A DNA stretch of 64,000 bases from Paenibacillus sabuli (GCF_014705605.1 NZ_JACXIZ010000013.1:62001-126000); one strand, 5' to 3'. Positions 43,886 to 53,201 are shown, counted from the stretch's first letter. Notes: generated by a model from the sequence alone, not told the origin. Program-made: numbers and translations.

Positions 43886-43968
43886 CCTTTTCAACCCGCA
43901 TTACATAGGCCTGACGCCGCCCGAGCCGGACCGCTGCTGCAGCCGGACCATCGGACAAGCAGGCCGGC

Positions 43969-43998
43969 AACGCCCCGCCGATCTGTCGTAGGGGCGTT
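43969..43998. terminator. Hairpin between convergent small genes
   Basis: Stem AACGCCCC/GGGGCGTT around a 14-base loop, followed by TTTC on the plus strand; lies 83 bases past one stop and 24 before the other. Confidence 0.6.
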
Positions 43999-44021
43999 TC
44001 GGTCTGCCCAGCCACGCCGCC

Positions 44022-44276
44022 TCAATTGTCGTACGGCTTGTATATCCGATCGCTGGAGGAGCTTTGCTTGGTCTGCTCCTTTTTGCGCTCGTCTTCGGCA
44101 TTGAGCTTTTGCTCCTCTACCGGTATCGGGTCGACAGTCCGCTGTGTGACGTAACGGTCGTGCAGCGTCTCCTCGTCCGTGGGGTATCGCTCGGGATGAT
44201 TGCGCGTCTCCCGCTGCTTGTCCTTGTCCTTGTCCGCGTCACGATCCGAACGCTCGGTCTTCTCCCAGGGCTCCAT
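44022..44276 (-). CDS. Small highly charged hypothetical protein
   Basis: 84 residues, strongly hydrophilic (KTERSDRDADKDKDKQRETR) with many Asp, Lys, Glu and Arg, no predicted fold and a Ser cluster near the end. AGGTGA precedes the ATG by 6 bases. Resembles intrinsically disordered small proteins of spore formers, but no family is recognised. Confidence 0.6.
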   Translation of the reverse strand: MEPWEKTERSDRDADKDKDKQRETRNHPERYPTDEETLHDRYVTQRTVDPIPVEEQKLNAEDERKKEQTKQSSSSDRIYKPYDN

Positions 44277-44553
44277 CTGATGTCACCTCACTGTGATTCG
44301 ACTTACGCTCTATTAATCGCAGCGGACGCTAATTGAAACAAGCGGCCAAGGTGAAACGGCTGACGCCGTCCTTTGATGGCGGCGCAAGTTTCGTTCCGAG
44401 AATATAGAGACCTTTTATAAGCGTGAAACTTATAAATGCTATATATTCAAGCAACCCGACGCGGCCGCGGTACCGGCCACGTCGCAAAGGGCAGGAACGC
44501 GCGCGTCCTGGCCCAGGCTGCCAACTTGCCTGGAGCAAGGTCGCCGTCGCGCA

Positions 44554-45372
44554 CTACAGCCGATAAATGCGAGTCGCATTGCCGGCGCGCAGCGCCTGCT
44601 TGTCCGTCTCGGACAAGCGCTCCGGCAGGCCCTCCTCGAACAGTCGCACGACGTCTTCGTAGCTGCCCGCCTGCAATGCCACCGGCCAATCGCTGCCGAA
44701 CAGCAGACGCTCCGCTCCGTATGCCCGCAGCAGCGTGTCGATCGGGCCCCGCACCCGCTCGGGCGCGCAGCCGCCAGCCGGGGTAATCATGCCCGACAGC
44801 TTGACGGCCACATGAGGCAGGCGCGACAGCTCGGACATGCCCGCCTGCCAGGCGCCGAGCGCCTCGTCCGTGTCCTGGAGCGGCGGATTGCCGAGGTGAT
44901 TGATGACGACGGACTGACCCGAGAGCGCTTCCAGCGGCCGGCGCAGCTCGTCCAGCTCCGTCCGCCGCACGAGCAGGTCGATCACGAGTCCGTCCGCCTG
45001 CGCCCGCTGCAGGCGCGCCAGCAGCCGGTCGTCCGCCTCGCACAGCTGCCGGCCCGATAGCCGGAAGCCGCGCAGCAGCCGGTGCCGCCTGAGATTCTCG
45101 TACAGCGCCGGCGCATCCTCCGCTTCCCAATCCAGCCAGCCTACCACGCCGCGCAGCTGCGGCAGACGCTCGGCCTGCCCGAGCATATAGCGCGTCTCCT
45201 CGACGGTCGACGCCGCCTGCACGAGCACGACGCCAGCCGTCCCGCTCGCCTCCAGCTCCGGCAGCAGCCGCTCCGCCGTATAATTCTGGTGCAGCACCTT
45301 ATTGTCCGGCTTGATCCAGCCATAATCGCCTCGGCTCAGCTCCCATAGATGCACATGGGTATCGATATACAT
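44554..45372 (-). CDS. Amidohydrolase_2 family (lactonase-like) protein
   Basis: 272 residues. Metal-binding MYIDTHVHLWE (HxH) at the N terminus, VVLVQAASTVEET, a second His in SGQSVVINHLGNPPL and the catalytic Asp in LLFGSDWPVA. This subfamily contains lactonases for sugar lactones (L-fuconolactone, L-rhamnono-lactone, galactarolactone). The start is an ATG with AGGAGG 8 bases upstream; the ATG two codons before it is too close. Last gene of the Lar operon; it could open a gluconolactone- or mannonolactone-like ring (inference). Confidence 0.82.
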   Translation of the reverse strand: MYIDTHVHLWELSRGDYGWIKPDNKVLHQNYTAERLLPELEASGTAGVVLVQAASTVEETRYMLGQAERLPQLRGVVGWLDWEAEDAPALYENLRRHRLLRGFRLSGRQLCEADDRLLARLQRAQADGLVIDLLVRRTELDELRRPLEALSGQSVVINHLGNPPLQDTDEALGAWQAGMSELSRLPHVAVKLSGMITPAGGCAPERVRGPIDTLLRAYGAERLLFGSDWPVALQAGSYEDVVRLFEEGLPERLSETDKQALRAGNATRIYRL

Positions 45373-45421
45373 GACCATGACCTCCTCTCGTCTGTCGGGA
45401 CGCCACGAGCCACCGGCCCGC

Positions 45422-47047
45422 TCAGCGGCTCGGCGGCTCGTGCGGCGGCGCTGCAGGCTGCCGGTCTGCGCCTGCGTCCTGCGACCAGGGCAAGGCATCA
45501 TCCTCGGCCCCGCGCAAGGCTTCGGCGTACACCCGCTGCAGCGGGACGCCATGCATGCGTGCAGCAGCCGCCGCGTCCTCGAATTCCGGCGCCTGACGGA
45601 GCAGCTCGCCCTCCAGCAGCGCCTGCTTGAGCCGGATCGGGCCGTAGCGCGTCTGCACGGTGAGCATGCGCCGCCCGAGTATGCGCCGCGTCCATTCGCT
45701 GCGGCGCACGCCCAGCGTCGTCGTCTCCTGCAGCAGCAATCGTTCGCAGCGCTCGGCCTGCTGCTCCTGCGCGAGCACGGTCAGCAGGACGCCCGGCCGG
45801 TTCTTCTTCATCTGAATTGAGGTGAAATAGACGTCCAACGCGCCCGCCGCGAGCAAACGCTCCATCGCGTAGCCGAGCTGCTCGCCCGGGCAATCGTCCA
45901 TCTGCGCCTCCAGCACGACGATGCGCTCCCGACCGCCCGCCGCCTGCAAGGCGGCTTGGTCGCCGCGCAGCGCCGCGCTGCTCGACAGCATAACTGGCGT
46001 CGCCGTGCTGGCCGCTTCGCCGTCTGGCGTCGCCGTGCGATCCGGCGACTCTTGCAGCACGATGCAGCGCAGCACGTTGGGATGGTCAAAGTCCTTGCGT
46101 CCGGCTCCATAGCCGATGTGCGCGATGACGCCGGCCGGCAGCGGACCGAATCCATCCGCCAGGGCCCTCAGAATGCCCGCTCCGGTCGGGGTCGTCAATT
46201 CGCCGCGCACATCGAGCGGCGCCAGCGGAATGCCCGTCAGCAGCTCGGCGGTCGCCGGCGCCGGGATCGGGTACAGCCCGTGCGCCATGCGCACCCGCCC
46301 GCTGCCGGTCGGCACCGGCGAGGCGCTGATCGCCTCGATCTCGAGACTCTCGAGCGCGAGGCAGACACCGACGATGTCGATGATCGAATCCATCGCCCCG
46401 ACCTCATGGAAGTGCACCTGCTCCGGCGGCATGCCGTGAATCTTGCCCTCGGCCTCCGCGATCGCCCGGAACACCGCGATGCTGCGGCGCTTGGCGCGCT
46501 CGGGCAGCCGCGCCTGCTCGATCCCGGCGATGATGTCCGCGGCGCGACGATGGACATGTGGATGGTCATGTGCATGATCGTGTGCGTGTGGCGTATCGCC
46601 GTGCTCATGTGCATGATCGTGTGCATGAGGTGTATCGCCGTGCTCATGCGAATGGTCATGTGCATGAGGCATATCGGCGAGCCCATGCTCAAGCGCATGG
46701 TCGTGACGATGTGTGTGCGCATGCCCTTGCGCCTCGCCGTGATCGTGATCGTGCTTGTGCGTATGCGAATGTCCCTTGCCGTGCTCCGCGTCGTGGCTGT
46801 GACTATGCGTATGATCGCGGCCGATTGCCTGCGCGCCCCCGCCCGGCTCGCCGAAGCTCAGCTCCAGCAGGCGCGCCGCGATGCCGCGCCGCTCGACCGG
46901 ACGCACGTCCAGCGTGAAGTCGTCGAACGGCAGCTCGCGCAGATGCCGGACGATATAATCCGTGTCCGCCCCGGCATGGATCAGGCCGGCCAGCGCCATA
47001 TCGCCTGCAATGCCGGATACGCAATCGAAATACAAGCGCTTGCCCAT
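45422..47047 (-). CDS. larC: Nickel-pincer cofactor nickel insertase LarC
   Basis: 541 residues. Inserts Ni into the pyridinium-bisthiocarboxylate mononucleotide precursor, the last step in making the cofactor of LarA enzymes. It begins YFDCVSGIAGDMALAGLI, then IPLAPLDVRGELTTPTGAGI and the C-terminal MDDCPGEQLGYAMERLLAAG. A His-rich stretch of about 90 residues (about 80-170) contains repeated HEHGDTPHAHDH units, likely storing or passing Ni. It is a single frame, whereas in Lactobacillus plantarum LarC is made by a frameshift from two frames. The ATG shares a base with the larB stop (TGATG). Confidence 0.93.
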   Translation of the reverse strand: MGKRLYFDCVSGIAGDMALAGLIHAGADTDYIVRHLRELPFDDFTLDVRPVERRGIAARLLELSFGEPGGGAQAIGRDHTHSHSHDAEHGKGHSHTHKHDHDHGEAQGHAHTHRHDHALEHGLADMPHAHDHSHEHGDTPHAHDHAHEHGDTPHAHDHAHDHPHVHRRAADIIAGIEQARLPERAKRRSIAVFRAIAEAEGKIHGMPPEQVHFHEVGAMDSIIDIVGVCLALESLEIEAISASPVPTGSGRVRMAHGLYPIPAPATAELLTGIPLAPLDVRGELTTPTGAGILRALADGFGPLPAGVIAHIGYGAGRKDFDHPNVLRCIVLQESPDRTATPDGEAASTATPVMLSSSAALRGDQAALQAAGGRERIVVLEAQMDDCPGEQLGYAMERLLAAGALDVYFTSIQMKKNRPGVLLTVLAQEQQAERCERLLLQETTTLGVRRSEWTRRILGRRMLTVQTRYGPIRLKQALLEGELLRQAPEFEDAAAAARMHGVPLQRVYAEALRGAEDDALPWSQDAGADRQPAAPPHEPPSR

Positions 47048-47724
47048 CAGTCCGACGCCTCCTTGACCAGCTGTTGGATCGTGCTGGCATAGTAGCCCGC
47101 GCCGAAGCCGTTGTCAATATTCATGACGGCGATGCCGGCCGCGCACGAGGTCATCATCGTCAGCATCGGCGTCAGGCCCTGCAGATTGGCGCCGTAGCCG
47201 ACCGAGGTCGGCACGGCGACGACGGGGCGGCGCACGAGACCGCCGACGACGCTCGGCAGCGCGCCCTCCATGCCCGCGACGACGATGACCACATTGGCCT
47301 CGCCGATCCGCTCGCGATGCGCGAGCAGCCGGTCGATGCCGGCAACGCCGACGTCATAGATGCGGTCGACCTCGCAGCCGAGCCACTCCGCCGTCACGGC
47401 CGCCTCCTCGGCGACCGGCAGATCGGACGTGCCGGCGCACAGCACGGCGACCGTGCCGGGGAAGCGCCGCTGCACGATGCCGCAGCTCACCAGCCGCGGC
47501 ACCTCGTGGTACACCATCTCCGGCAGCAGCGGCCGCAGCTCGGCCGCCAGCTCCGGGCTGACGCGCGTGACGAGCGCGCGGCCGTGATGCGCCAGCAGGC
47601 GTCCCGCGATGCCCGCGATCTGCGGAGCGGTCTTGCCCGCGCCGTAGATCACCTCGGGGAAGCCGGTGCGCTGCTCCCTGTCGATGTCGACCTTGCCGTA
47701 GCCGAGGTCCTCGAAGCCGCTCAC
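47047..47724 (-). CDS. larB: Pyridinium-dicarboxylate nucleotide synthase LarB
   Basis: 225 residues. Carboxylates and hydrolyses nicotinic acid adenine dinucleotide to the pyridinium-3,5-dicarboxylate mononucleotide, the first step of cofactor synthesis. PurE-like C-terminal domain: [37 protein letters not shown], then [18 protein letters not shown] and [15 protein letters not shown]. Starts at a GTG overlapping the larE stop by 4 bases; it overlaps larC at the other end. The translational coupling E-B-C suggests a stoichiometric set. Confidence 0.94.
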   Translation of the reverse strand: MSGFEDLGYGKVDIDREQRTGFPEVIYGAGKTAPQIAGIAGRLLAHHGRALVTRVSPELAAELRPLLPEMVYHEVPRLVSCGIVQRRFPGTVAVLCAGTSDLPVAEEAAVTAEWLGCEVDRIYDVGVAGIDRLLAHRERIGEANVVIVVAGMEGALPSVVGGLVRRPVVAVPTSVGYGANLQGLTPMLTMMTSCAAGIAVMNIDNGFGAGYYASTIQQLVKEASD

Positions 47725-48542
47725 GACTGCGCCTCCGCCCCGAGGACGCGGTTCATGCTGCCGCTCTTGTAGCCGGTCAGGTCCATCGTGACATACTGAA
47801 AGCCGAGACCCTGCAAATATTCGGTTGCCGCATGACTGACCTCGAGCAACCGCGCCATCTCCGCCGGCTCCACTTCGATGCGCGCCATCTCGCCATGCAC
47901 CCGCACTCTAACTTGGCGAAAGCCGAGCCGCTGCAAATACAGCTCGGCCCGGTCGACCCGCGTCAGCTTCGGCACGGTGATCTCCTCGCCGTAGGCAATC
48001 CGCGAGGACAGGCAGGCGAAGCTCGGCTTGTCCCAGTTGGGCAGACCGAGCTCGCGCGCCAGCGCGCGAATCTCCTCCTTGCCCAGGCCCGCCTCCTGCA
48101 GCGGGCCGCGCACGTTCAGCTCGCGCGCGGCCTTGACGCCCGGCCGGTGCTCGCCCATATCGTCGGCGATCAGGCCGAAGGCGACATTGCTGAAGCCCTC
48201 GCGCGCCAGCAGCGGCAGCAGCTCCTCGAACAAATTGCGCTTGCAAAAGTAACAGCGGTTCGGCGTATTTTCCTTGTAGCCGGGGATCTCCAGCTCCGAG
48301 GTGTAGACAACCTCGTGACGCGCCTGCAGCTGCGCCGCCAGCGTCCTGGCCTCCTCCAGCTCGCGCGCCGGATACGTCTCCGAATCCGCCGTCACGGCCA
48401 GCACGCGATCCGGGCCGAGCGTATCGAGCGCCACCTTGAGCAGCAGCGTGCTGTCGATACCGCCCGAGAAGGCGACCACGACACTGTCCATTTCCCCGAG
48501 CAGCGCTTTTAGTTTGTCGTGTTTTTGTTGCAGCACACCCAT
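47721..48542 (-). CDS. larE: Sulfur transferase LarE
   Basis: 273 residues. ATP-dependent sulfur insertion that turns the dicarboxylate into the bis-thiocarboxylate. PP-loop [12 protein letters not shown] (near 26) and a central domain with [11 protein letters not shown] (Cys97 and Cys100), then [13 protein letters not shown] (Cys177). The last Cys corresponds to the sacrificial Cys176 of Lactobacillus plantarum LarE. All three together are the set found in the Fe-S-cluster type that uses the cluster for catalytic sulfur transfer. Start ATG at 48542 (weak AAGG); an upstream in-frame extension runs into the kinase gene and is ignored. Confidence 0.93.
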   Translation of the reverse strand: MGVLQQKHDKLKALLGEMDSVVVAFSGGIDSTLLLKVALDTLGPDRVLAVTADSETYPARELEEARTLAAQLQARHEVVYTSELEIPGYKENTPNRCYFCKRNLFEELLPLLAREGFSNVAFGLIADDMGEHRPGVKAARELNVRGPLQEAGLGKEEIRALARELGLPNWDKPSFACLSSRIAYGEEITVPKLTRVDRAELYLQRLGFRQVRVRVHGEMARIEVEPAEMARLLEVSHAATEYLQGLGFQYVTMDLTGYKSGSMNRVLGAEAQS

Positions 48543-48553
48543 CACAACCTTCG

Positions 48554-50113
48554 TTATTTTAGCACGCCCATCAGATTCGCCGTATCCTCGGCCTGCAGGG
48601 CGATTACGTCGTGGAAGCTGTCCTTGATGCCCTCGTACACGCGCGCATGCAGCTCCAGCAGCTTGCGATAATGCGCATGCCGGGCCGGATCGGGCAGATA
48701 GCGCGTCTGCGAGGCCGCCGCCTCGGCCGAAGGCGCCTGCATCGGCTTGCCCATCGCCGCATAGCCGAGCATCGCCGCGCCGAGCCCGGAGCTCTCGATC
48801 AGCTGCGGCACGCAGACCGGCAGGCCGAGCATGTCCGCCATCAGCTGACAGCCGAATACCGACTGCGTGAAGCCTCCGGAGGCCCACACCTCGCGCGGCT
48901 GCACATGCAGCCCCTCGAGCAGCTGCACAATAGACGCGATCTGCGCCATGACGCCCTCCAGGGCGGCGCGGACCATGTGCGCCTTGCCGTGCGACAGCGA
49001 CAGGCCGAAGTACATCGCCCGCGTGTCCGCCTTCCAGTAGGGCGCGCGCTCGCCGGTCAGCATCGGCAGGAAGATCAGGCCGTTGGCGCCGGCCGGCGCC
49101 TGCTGCGCCAGCTCCAGCAGCCGCTCGTACGGATCGCCTTCGCCGCTGCCCAGCTCATCGGCGAACAACTGCTCGACGAGCCAGCGCAGCACGATGCCGC
49201 CGTTGTTGGACGGCGCGCCGACGACCCAGTTGCCCTTGGTGAGGGCGTAGCAGAACAGCTTGCCCTGCTCGTCGAGCAGCGGCTCGGGCACGACTGTCCG
49301 CACCGCGCTGCTCGTGCCGATCGAGACGGCGACGCGATCGGTATTCATGACGCCTGCGCCGAGGTTGGCCAGCACGCCGTCGGAGGCGCCGACGACGAAG
49401 GGCGTGTCCGGCAGCAGGCCGAGCTTGGTCGCCTCGCCCGGCTGCAGGCCGACCATCACATGATCGGTCGGCACCAGCTCGGGCAACTGGGCCGCGCTCA
49501 GGCCGAGCAGCTCCAGCACGCCGCCGTCCCAGTCCAGCTCGTGCAGATTGAACAGCCCGGTCGAGCCCGCGATCGAGTAGTCCATGACGCTCCGTCCGAA
49601 CAGGCGCTGCAGCACATAGGCCTTGATATCGACGTAGCTGTAGCCCGGCAGCATCAGGTCTGGCCGGTGCTCGCGCAGCCACAGCAGCTTGGTCAGCGGT
49701 GTCATCGGGTGGATCGGCACGCCGGTGCGGCGGTAGATCGCCAGGCCGGTGCCGTCCGCATTCAGCCGATCGGCCTGCTCCACGGCGCGCTGATCGGCCC
49801 AGATGATGCTGCCGGTGAGCGGACGATGCTCCGCATCGACGACGATCAGGCTGTGCATCGCGCTGCTGAGCGAGACGCACAGCAGGTCCGTCGCAGGCGT
49901 GCCGGTCTCCTGCAGCAGGCGGTGCACAGCCGTCGCGACAGCTTCGTATATCGTATCCGGGTCCTGCTCGGCCATATCCGGCCGGGGAATATTCAGCGGG
50001 TAGCCGATCGACACCCGGCCCTTCATCTGGCCGAGTCGGTCGATCAGCAGCGCCTTCACGCTGGTCGTGCCAATATCCAGCGCCAGTACCAGCTTGCTTG
50101 CTTGTTCATTCAT
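48554..50113 (-). CDS. gntK: Gluconokinase (FGGY family)
   Basis: 519 residues. Phosphorylates D-gluconate to 6-phosphogluconate. ATP-binding LALDIGTTSVKALLID at the start, then the GntK-typical SLSSAMHSLIVVDAEHRPL, IIWADQRAVEQAD and YRRTGVPIHPMTPLTKLLW. Later VGASDGVLANLGAG and EVWASGGFTQSVFGC are also present. The ATG overlaps the LarA-like stop (ATGA). Substrate call rests on close motif agreement with B. subtilis GntK; a kinase for another aldonate is possible. Located between the LarA-like gene and larE. Confidence 0.87.
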   Translation of the reverse strand: MNEQASKLVLALDIGTTSVKALLIDRLGQMKGRVSIGYPLNIPRPDMAEQDPDTIYEAVATAVHRLLQETGTPATDLLCVSLSSAMHSLIVVDAEHRPLTGSIIWADQRAVEQADRLNADGTGLAIYRRTGVPIHPMTPLTKLLWLREHRPDLMLPGYSYVDIKAYVLQRLFGRSVMDYSIAGSTGLFNLHELDWDGGVLELLGLSAAQLPELVPTDHVMVGLQPGEATKLGLLPDTPFVVGASDGVLANLGAGVMNTDRVAVSIGTSSAVRTVVPEPLLDEQGKLFCYALTKGNWVVGAPSNNGGIVLRWLVEQLFADELGSGEGDPYERLLELAQQAPAGANGLIFLPMLTGERAPYWKADTRAMYFGLSLSHGKAHMVRAALEGVMAQIASIVQLLEGLHVQPREVWASGGFTQSVFGCQLMADMLGLPVCVPQLIESSGLGAAMLGYAAMGKPMQAPSAEAAASQTRYLPDPARHAHYRKLLELHARVYEGIKDSFHDVIALQAEDTANLMGVLK

Positions 50114-51387
50114 TTGCTCAAGGTTCCTTCCTTGTCGAATTGCCATTCGTAAGGCTCGCTGACGATCTCGATGTCCGGGTGCCGCCGCGCCTCCTCCAGC
50201 ATCGATTCGGAGATCTCGATCTCGCCCAGATGCAGCGTATCGCGGATGCGGATCAGCTTCACCTGCGTGTAATCCAGGATGTTGCATGTCTTGACGGCCG
50301 CGCGAATGGCGTCGCGGTCACTCGCCAGCGTGGTCGCCTGCTTGGTCGGCGCGCAGACGGTCGAGGTGAGGCCATTGGCATAAGTGCCCGGCCAATCGGC
50401 CTTGTCCACGAGCCGCTGCGTCGTGAAGTCGGCGGTGCCGACGCCGTTGGCGTTGCCCTTGGATTCCTTGGTGAGGTCGAGCACGACCATCTTGTTCACC
50501 TGCGGCCCGCCGTGCGCGTACGGCGTCGGGTAGCGTCCGGTGACGTTCGGATCGGCGCCGTCGCCGCTGATGTTCTTGCCGATGTAGTCCATGACGAGCA
50601 CGTCGAATTCGGGGAACAGGAACTTCGGCAGCCGCGCCTTGGCTTCCTCGAGCAGCACCTCTTCGCGCGCCTCGATGCCCTCCGCCGGCAGCGCTTCGAC
50701 GAGGCAGATGCGGTCGTACGCATTCTCCACGACGGCCACGCCGAATACGATCGGCAGCTTCTCCAGCATGACCTTGGCCATGGCCGGCACGTTCTCCGCC
50801 ATATACTTGAACCCGAGCTGATGGCACGCCTCCGCGCCCTTCTGCTTGCCGAGGCCGATGGAGATCATCTTGAGCATGCCGCTCTCGATGCGTCCGCGGA
50901 ACGCCGTATGCGGCTTGACCCGGTTGATGACGACGATCGCATCGGCTTCCTCCGCCGAGATCTTGTCGGCGTATACCGGCAGGCCGTTGTCCAGCCGGTC
51001 CAGCAGCACGACCTCCATCGAGGAGCGTACCGGCGCGCCCGTGCGCGCCTCGTCGATGCCCAGATGCGCCAGCACCTCGGCCTGGCCCTCGGCCGTCGCG
51101 CCGCCGTGGCTGCCCATGCACGGCACGATGAACGGCTCGCCGCCCGCGGCCTTGATTGCCTCGACGAGGCAGCGCGTCAGCTCGTCGATGCGCGAGACGC
51201 CGCGGCTGCCGACGGCGACCGCGACCTTCATGCCCGGCTTGATGCGCTCGATGCAGCCAGGACCGCCGAGCGCGGCGCGCAGGTCGGCGATCGGGTCGGG
51301 CAGCTCCGTACCGTCGAACTTCTGCTTGATGCGGACCATCCGCGGCAGCGGGATATCCTTGAGCAGATTGCTCAGCAGGTCGCTCAT
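50110..51387 (-). CDS. LarA-superfamily nickel-pincer racemase/epimerase
   Basis: 425 residues, lactate racemase superfamily (DUF2088 N-terminal domain). Uses the Ni-pincer nucleotide to move a hydride at the carbon alpha to a carboxylate. Residues matching those known in LarA: His94 in GSHGGATAEG, His160 in VINRVKPHTAFRG, Lys173 in GMLKMISIGLG (cofactor attachment) and His189 in GAEACHQLG. The Lys-to-His spacing is 16, as in LarA (Lys184/His200). Not classic lactate racemase by context: a gluconokinase and a mannonate-type dehydrogenase surround it, so gluconate/mannonate C2 epimerase is likely (inference). Overlaps both neighbours by 4 bases. Confidence 0.88.
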   Translation of the reverse strand: MSDLLSNLLKDIPLPRMVRIKQKFDGTELPDPIADLRAALGGPGCIERIKPGMKVAVAVGSRGVSRIDELTRCLVEAIKAAGGEPFIVPCMGSHGGATAEGQAEVLAHLGIDEARTGAPVRSSMEVVLLDRLDNGLPVYADKISAEEADAIVVINRVKPHTAFRGRIESGMLKMISIGLGKQKGAEACHQLGFKYMAENVPAMAKVMLEKLPIVFGVAVVENAYDRICLVEALPAEGIEAREEVLLEEAKARLPKFLFPEFDVLVMDYIGKNISGDGADPNVTGRYPTPYAHGGPQVNKMVVLDLTKESKGNANGVGTADFTTQRLVDKADWPGTYANGLTSTVCAPTKQATTLASDRDAIRAAVKTCNILDYTQVKLIRIRDTLHLGEIEISESMLEEARRHPDIEIVSEPYEWQFDKEGTLSK

Positions 51388-52151
51388 ATCGTCATCGCCC
51401 CGAATCCGCCGTCCACCCGCAGCAGCGTGCCGGTCACGAAGGACGACGCCTGCTTGGCTGCCAGATACACGACCGCGCCCTGCAGCTCCTCCGGATTGCC
51501 GAAGCGGTTCATCGGCGTATGCGTCATGATCGAGTTGATCCGGTCCTCGGAGAGGATCTTGCGGTTCTGCTCGGCCGGGAAGAAGCCCGGGATGATCGCA
51601 TTGACGCGAATGTCATGCGGCGCGAATTCGCGCGCGAGGAACTTGGTGACGCTGTTGACGCCGGCCTTGGACGCCGAATACGTAAATACGCGCGAGAGCG
51701 GCGGCTCCGACGACACGGAGGAAATGTTGATGATCGAGCCGCCCCGGCCCTGATCGATCATATGCTTGCCGAAAATCTGGCTGGAGACGACGACGCTCTT
51801 GAGATTGACGTCCATGATGCGGTCCCATTCGTCCATCTTCAGCTCGAAGAACGGCGTCGCGCTGTTCGTGCCGGAGCAATTGACGACCGTGTCCACGCCG
51901 CCGCCCCATGCGACGACCTGACGCAGCGTCTCCTGCAGATCGGACTCGCTCGTCACATCAGCCTGAATGCAGAGCGCCTCGCCGCCGGCTTCCTCGACCT
52001 GCTTTTTTACCTCTTCCGCTTTGTCCATGTTGCGTCCGACGATGGCGACGCGCGCGCCGTGCGCGCCGAGCGCGACGGACATCGCGCCGCCCAGCACGCC
52101 GTTGCCGCCCAGCACGATGGACGTTGTTCCGCTAAGATCAAATAATTTCAT
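51384..52151 (-). CDS. SDR oxidoreductase, YjmF/mannonate dehydrogenase-like
   Basis: 255 residues. Cofactor motif GGNGVLGGAMSVAL (GxxxGxG-like), catalytic Ser in INISSVSSE and YSASKAGVN (Tyr, Lys). The segment PGFFPAEQNRKIL followed by HTPMNRFGNPEELQG and FVTGTLLRVDGGF closely follows the B. subtilis YjmF/UxuB type that reduces fructuronate to mannonate. AAGGAGG lies 9 bases before the ATG. First gene of the Lar operon, overlapping the LarA-like gene by 4 bases. Gluconate 5-dehydrogenase is the main alternative. Confidence 0.85.
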   Translation of the reverse strand: MKLFDLSGTTSIVLGGNGVLGGAMSVALGAHGARVAIVGRNMDKAEEVKKQVEEAGGEALCIQADVTSESDLQETLRQVVAWGGGVDTVVNCSGTNSATPFFELKMDEWDRIMDVNLKSVVVSSQIFGKHMIDQGRGGSIINISSVSSEPPLSRVFTYSASKAGVNSVTKFLAREFAPHDIRVNAIIPGFFPAEQNRKILSEDRINSIMTHTPMNRFGNPEELQGAVVYLAAKQASSFVTGTLLRVDGGFGAMTI

Positions 52152-52274
52152 TGTAAATATCCTCCTTGGGGATCAAAATATCGCTAAGCATATCGAATCG
52201 CTTCGGGCTCGGCTTGGCTGCCAGTTTCCTAAGCGCGACTCCATTTAACTGTGGTTGCACTCTTGACAGCGCTT

Positions 52275-53126
52275 CTATGTCTGCATCAGCAGCCGTCGGT
52301 ATTTCTCCGGCGTCTCGCCTACGTATTTTTTGAATACGCGGCTGAAGTGGGCCGGATGCTTGAAGCCCACCTGGTAGGAAATGTCGGTCAACGACACGTC
52401 CGGCTGCATCGTCATCAGAATGCGCGATTGATTAATACGACGCTCAAACAGGTAATTAAAAATCGTCACGCCCGTCACGCTTTTGAACAGCTTGGCCAAA
52501 TAGTGCCGGTTCAGGTGAAGCGCGCTTTCCAGGTCGTCCAGGTGGATATCTTCCATATAGCGATGCTCCACGAAGGTGATGATGTCCTGCACGTGCTGCA
52601 GCTTCTCGCTCGACTGCCCGTCGCTGCGCTCCACCATCTCCTCGCAGAGCCGGTACACAAACGCCAGCAGCTCGTAAAATGCGAGATGAAAGCGGAAATA
52701 CGCCAGCTTGTCCTGCGGGACGTTGCAGTCGCTCATCCTGCGCAGCAGCGCTTCGGCCTCTTCGCGCTGTTGCGCATTGAGGCGAAGCCGTACATTCTGC
52801 AACTGACGGAACGGCTCGATCAGCTCCGCCGTGCCGGGAATCTGCACCGTCTCCGTGATATAGGCCGGGTTGAAGTGACAGACGCTGCGCACATAGGAGC
52901 GGCTCTTGTCGATATTGGCACAGTGCAAGGTCATGCCGTGCATCAGGATGAGGTCGCCTGGCGCCAGCTCGAAAAGCTTGTCGCCGATCAGGTAGCTGCA
53001 GCTTCCTTCGTGGAAATAATAGATTTCGTACTCCGGGTGCGAGTGAAACAACGCATGAATCGGCTGATCATCTCGAAACCGGTAATTGATGCGATTGGTG
53101 TGAATGACAGAACGGGAGGCTAGCAC
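52275..53126 (-). CDS. AraC-family transcriptional regulator
   Basis: About 283 residues. N-terminal cupin-like sensor (FHSHPEYEIYYFHEGSCSYL, FELAPGDLILMHGMTLHC) and C-terminal pair of HTH motifs (LHLNRHYLAKLFKSVTGVTI; LTDISYQVGFKHPAHFSRVF). A GTG start at 53126 has GGAG at good spacing; an ATG 11 codons upstream lacks one. It lies 123 bases upstream of the SDR-LarA-gntK-larEBC operon on the same strand. It most likely controls that operon in response to a sugar acid bound by the cupin domain (inference). Confidence 0.88.
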   Translation of the reverse strand: MLASRSVIHTNRINYRFRDDQPIHALFHSHPEYEIYYFHEGSCSYLIGDKLFELAPGDLILMHGMTLHCANIDKSRSYVRSVCHFNPAYITETVQIPGTAELIEPFRQLQNVRLRLNAQQREEAEALLRRMSDCNVPQDKLAYFRFHLAFYELLAFVYRLCEEMVERSDGQSSEKLQHVQDIITFVEHRYMEDIHLDDLESALHLNRHYLAKLFKSVTGVTIFNYLFERRINQSRILMTMQPDVSLTDISYQVGFKHPAHFSRVFKKYVGETPEKYRRLLMQT

Positions 53127-53201
53127 GATCACGGCTCCTCTCAATACGGCTTCATTCATTATAACAAGAATCCCCGCTTCGCGCACAATGCTTCCTGCTA
53201 T

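Noticed and set aside
44329-44460. Riboswitch-like region upstream of the small charged protein gene
   Set aside because: Some base-pairing is possible, but it does not match any riboswitch consensus I know.
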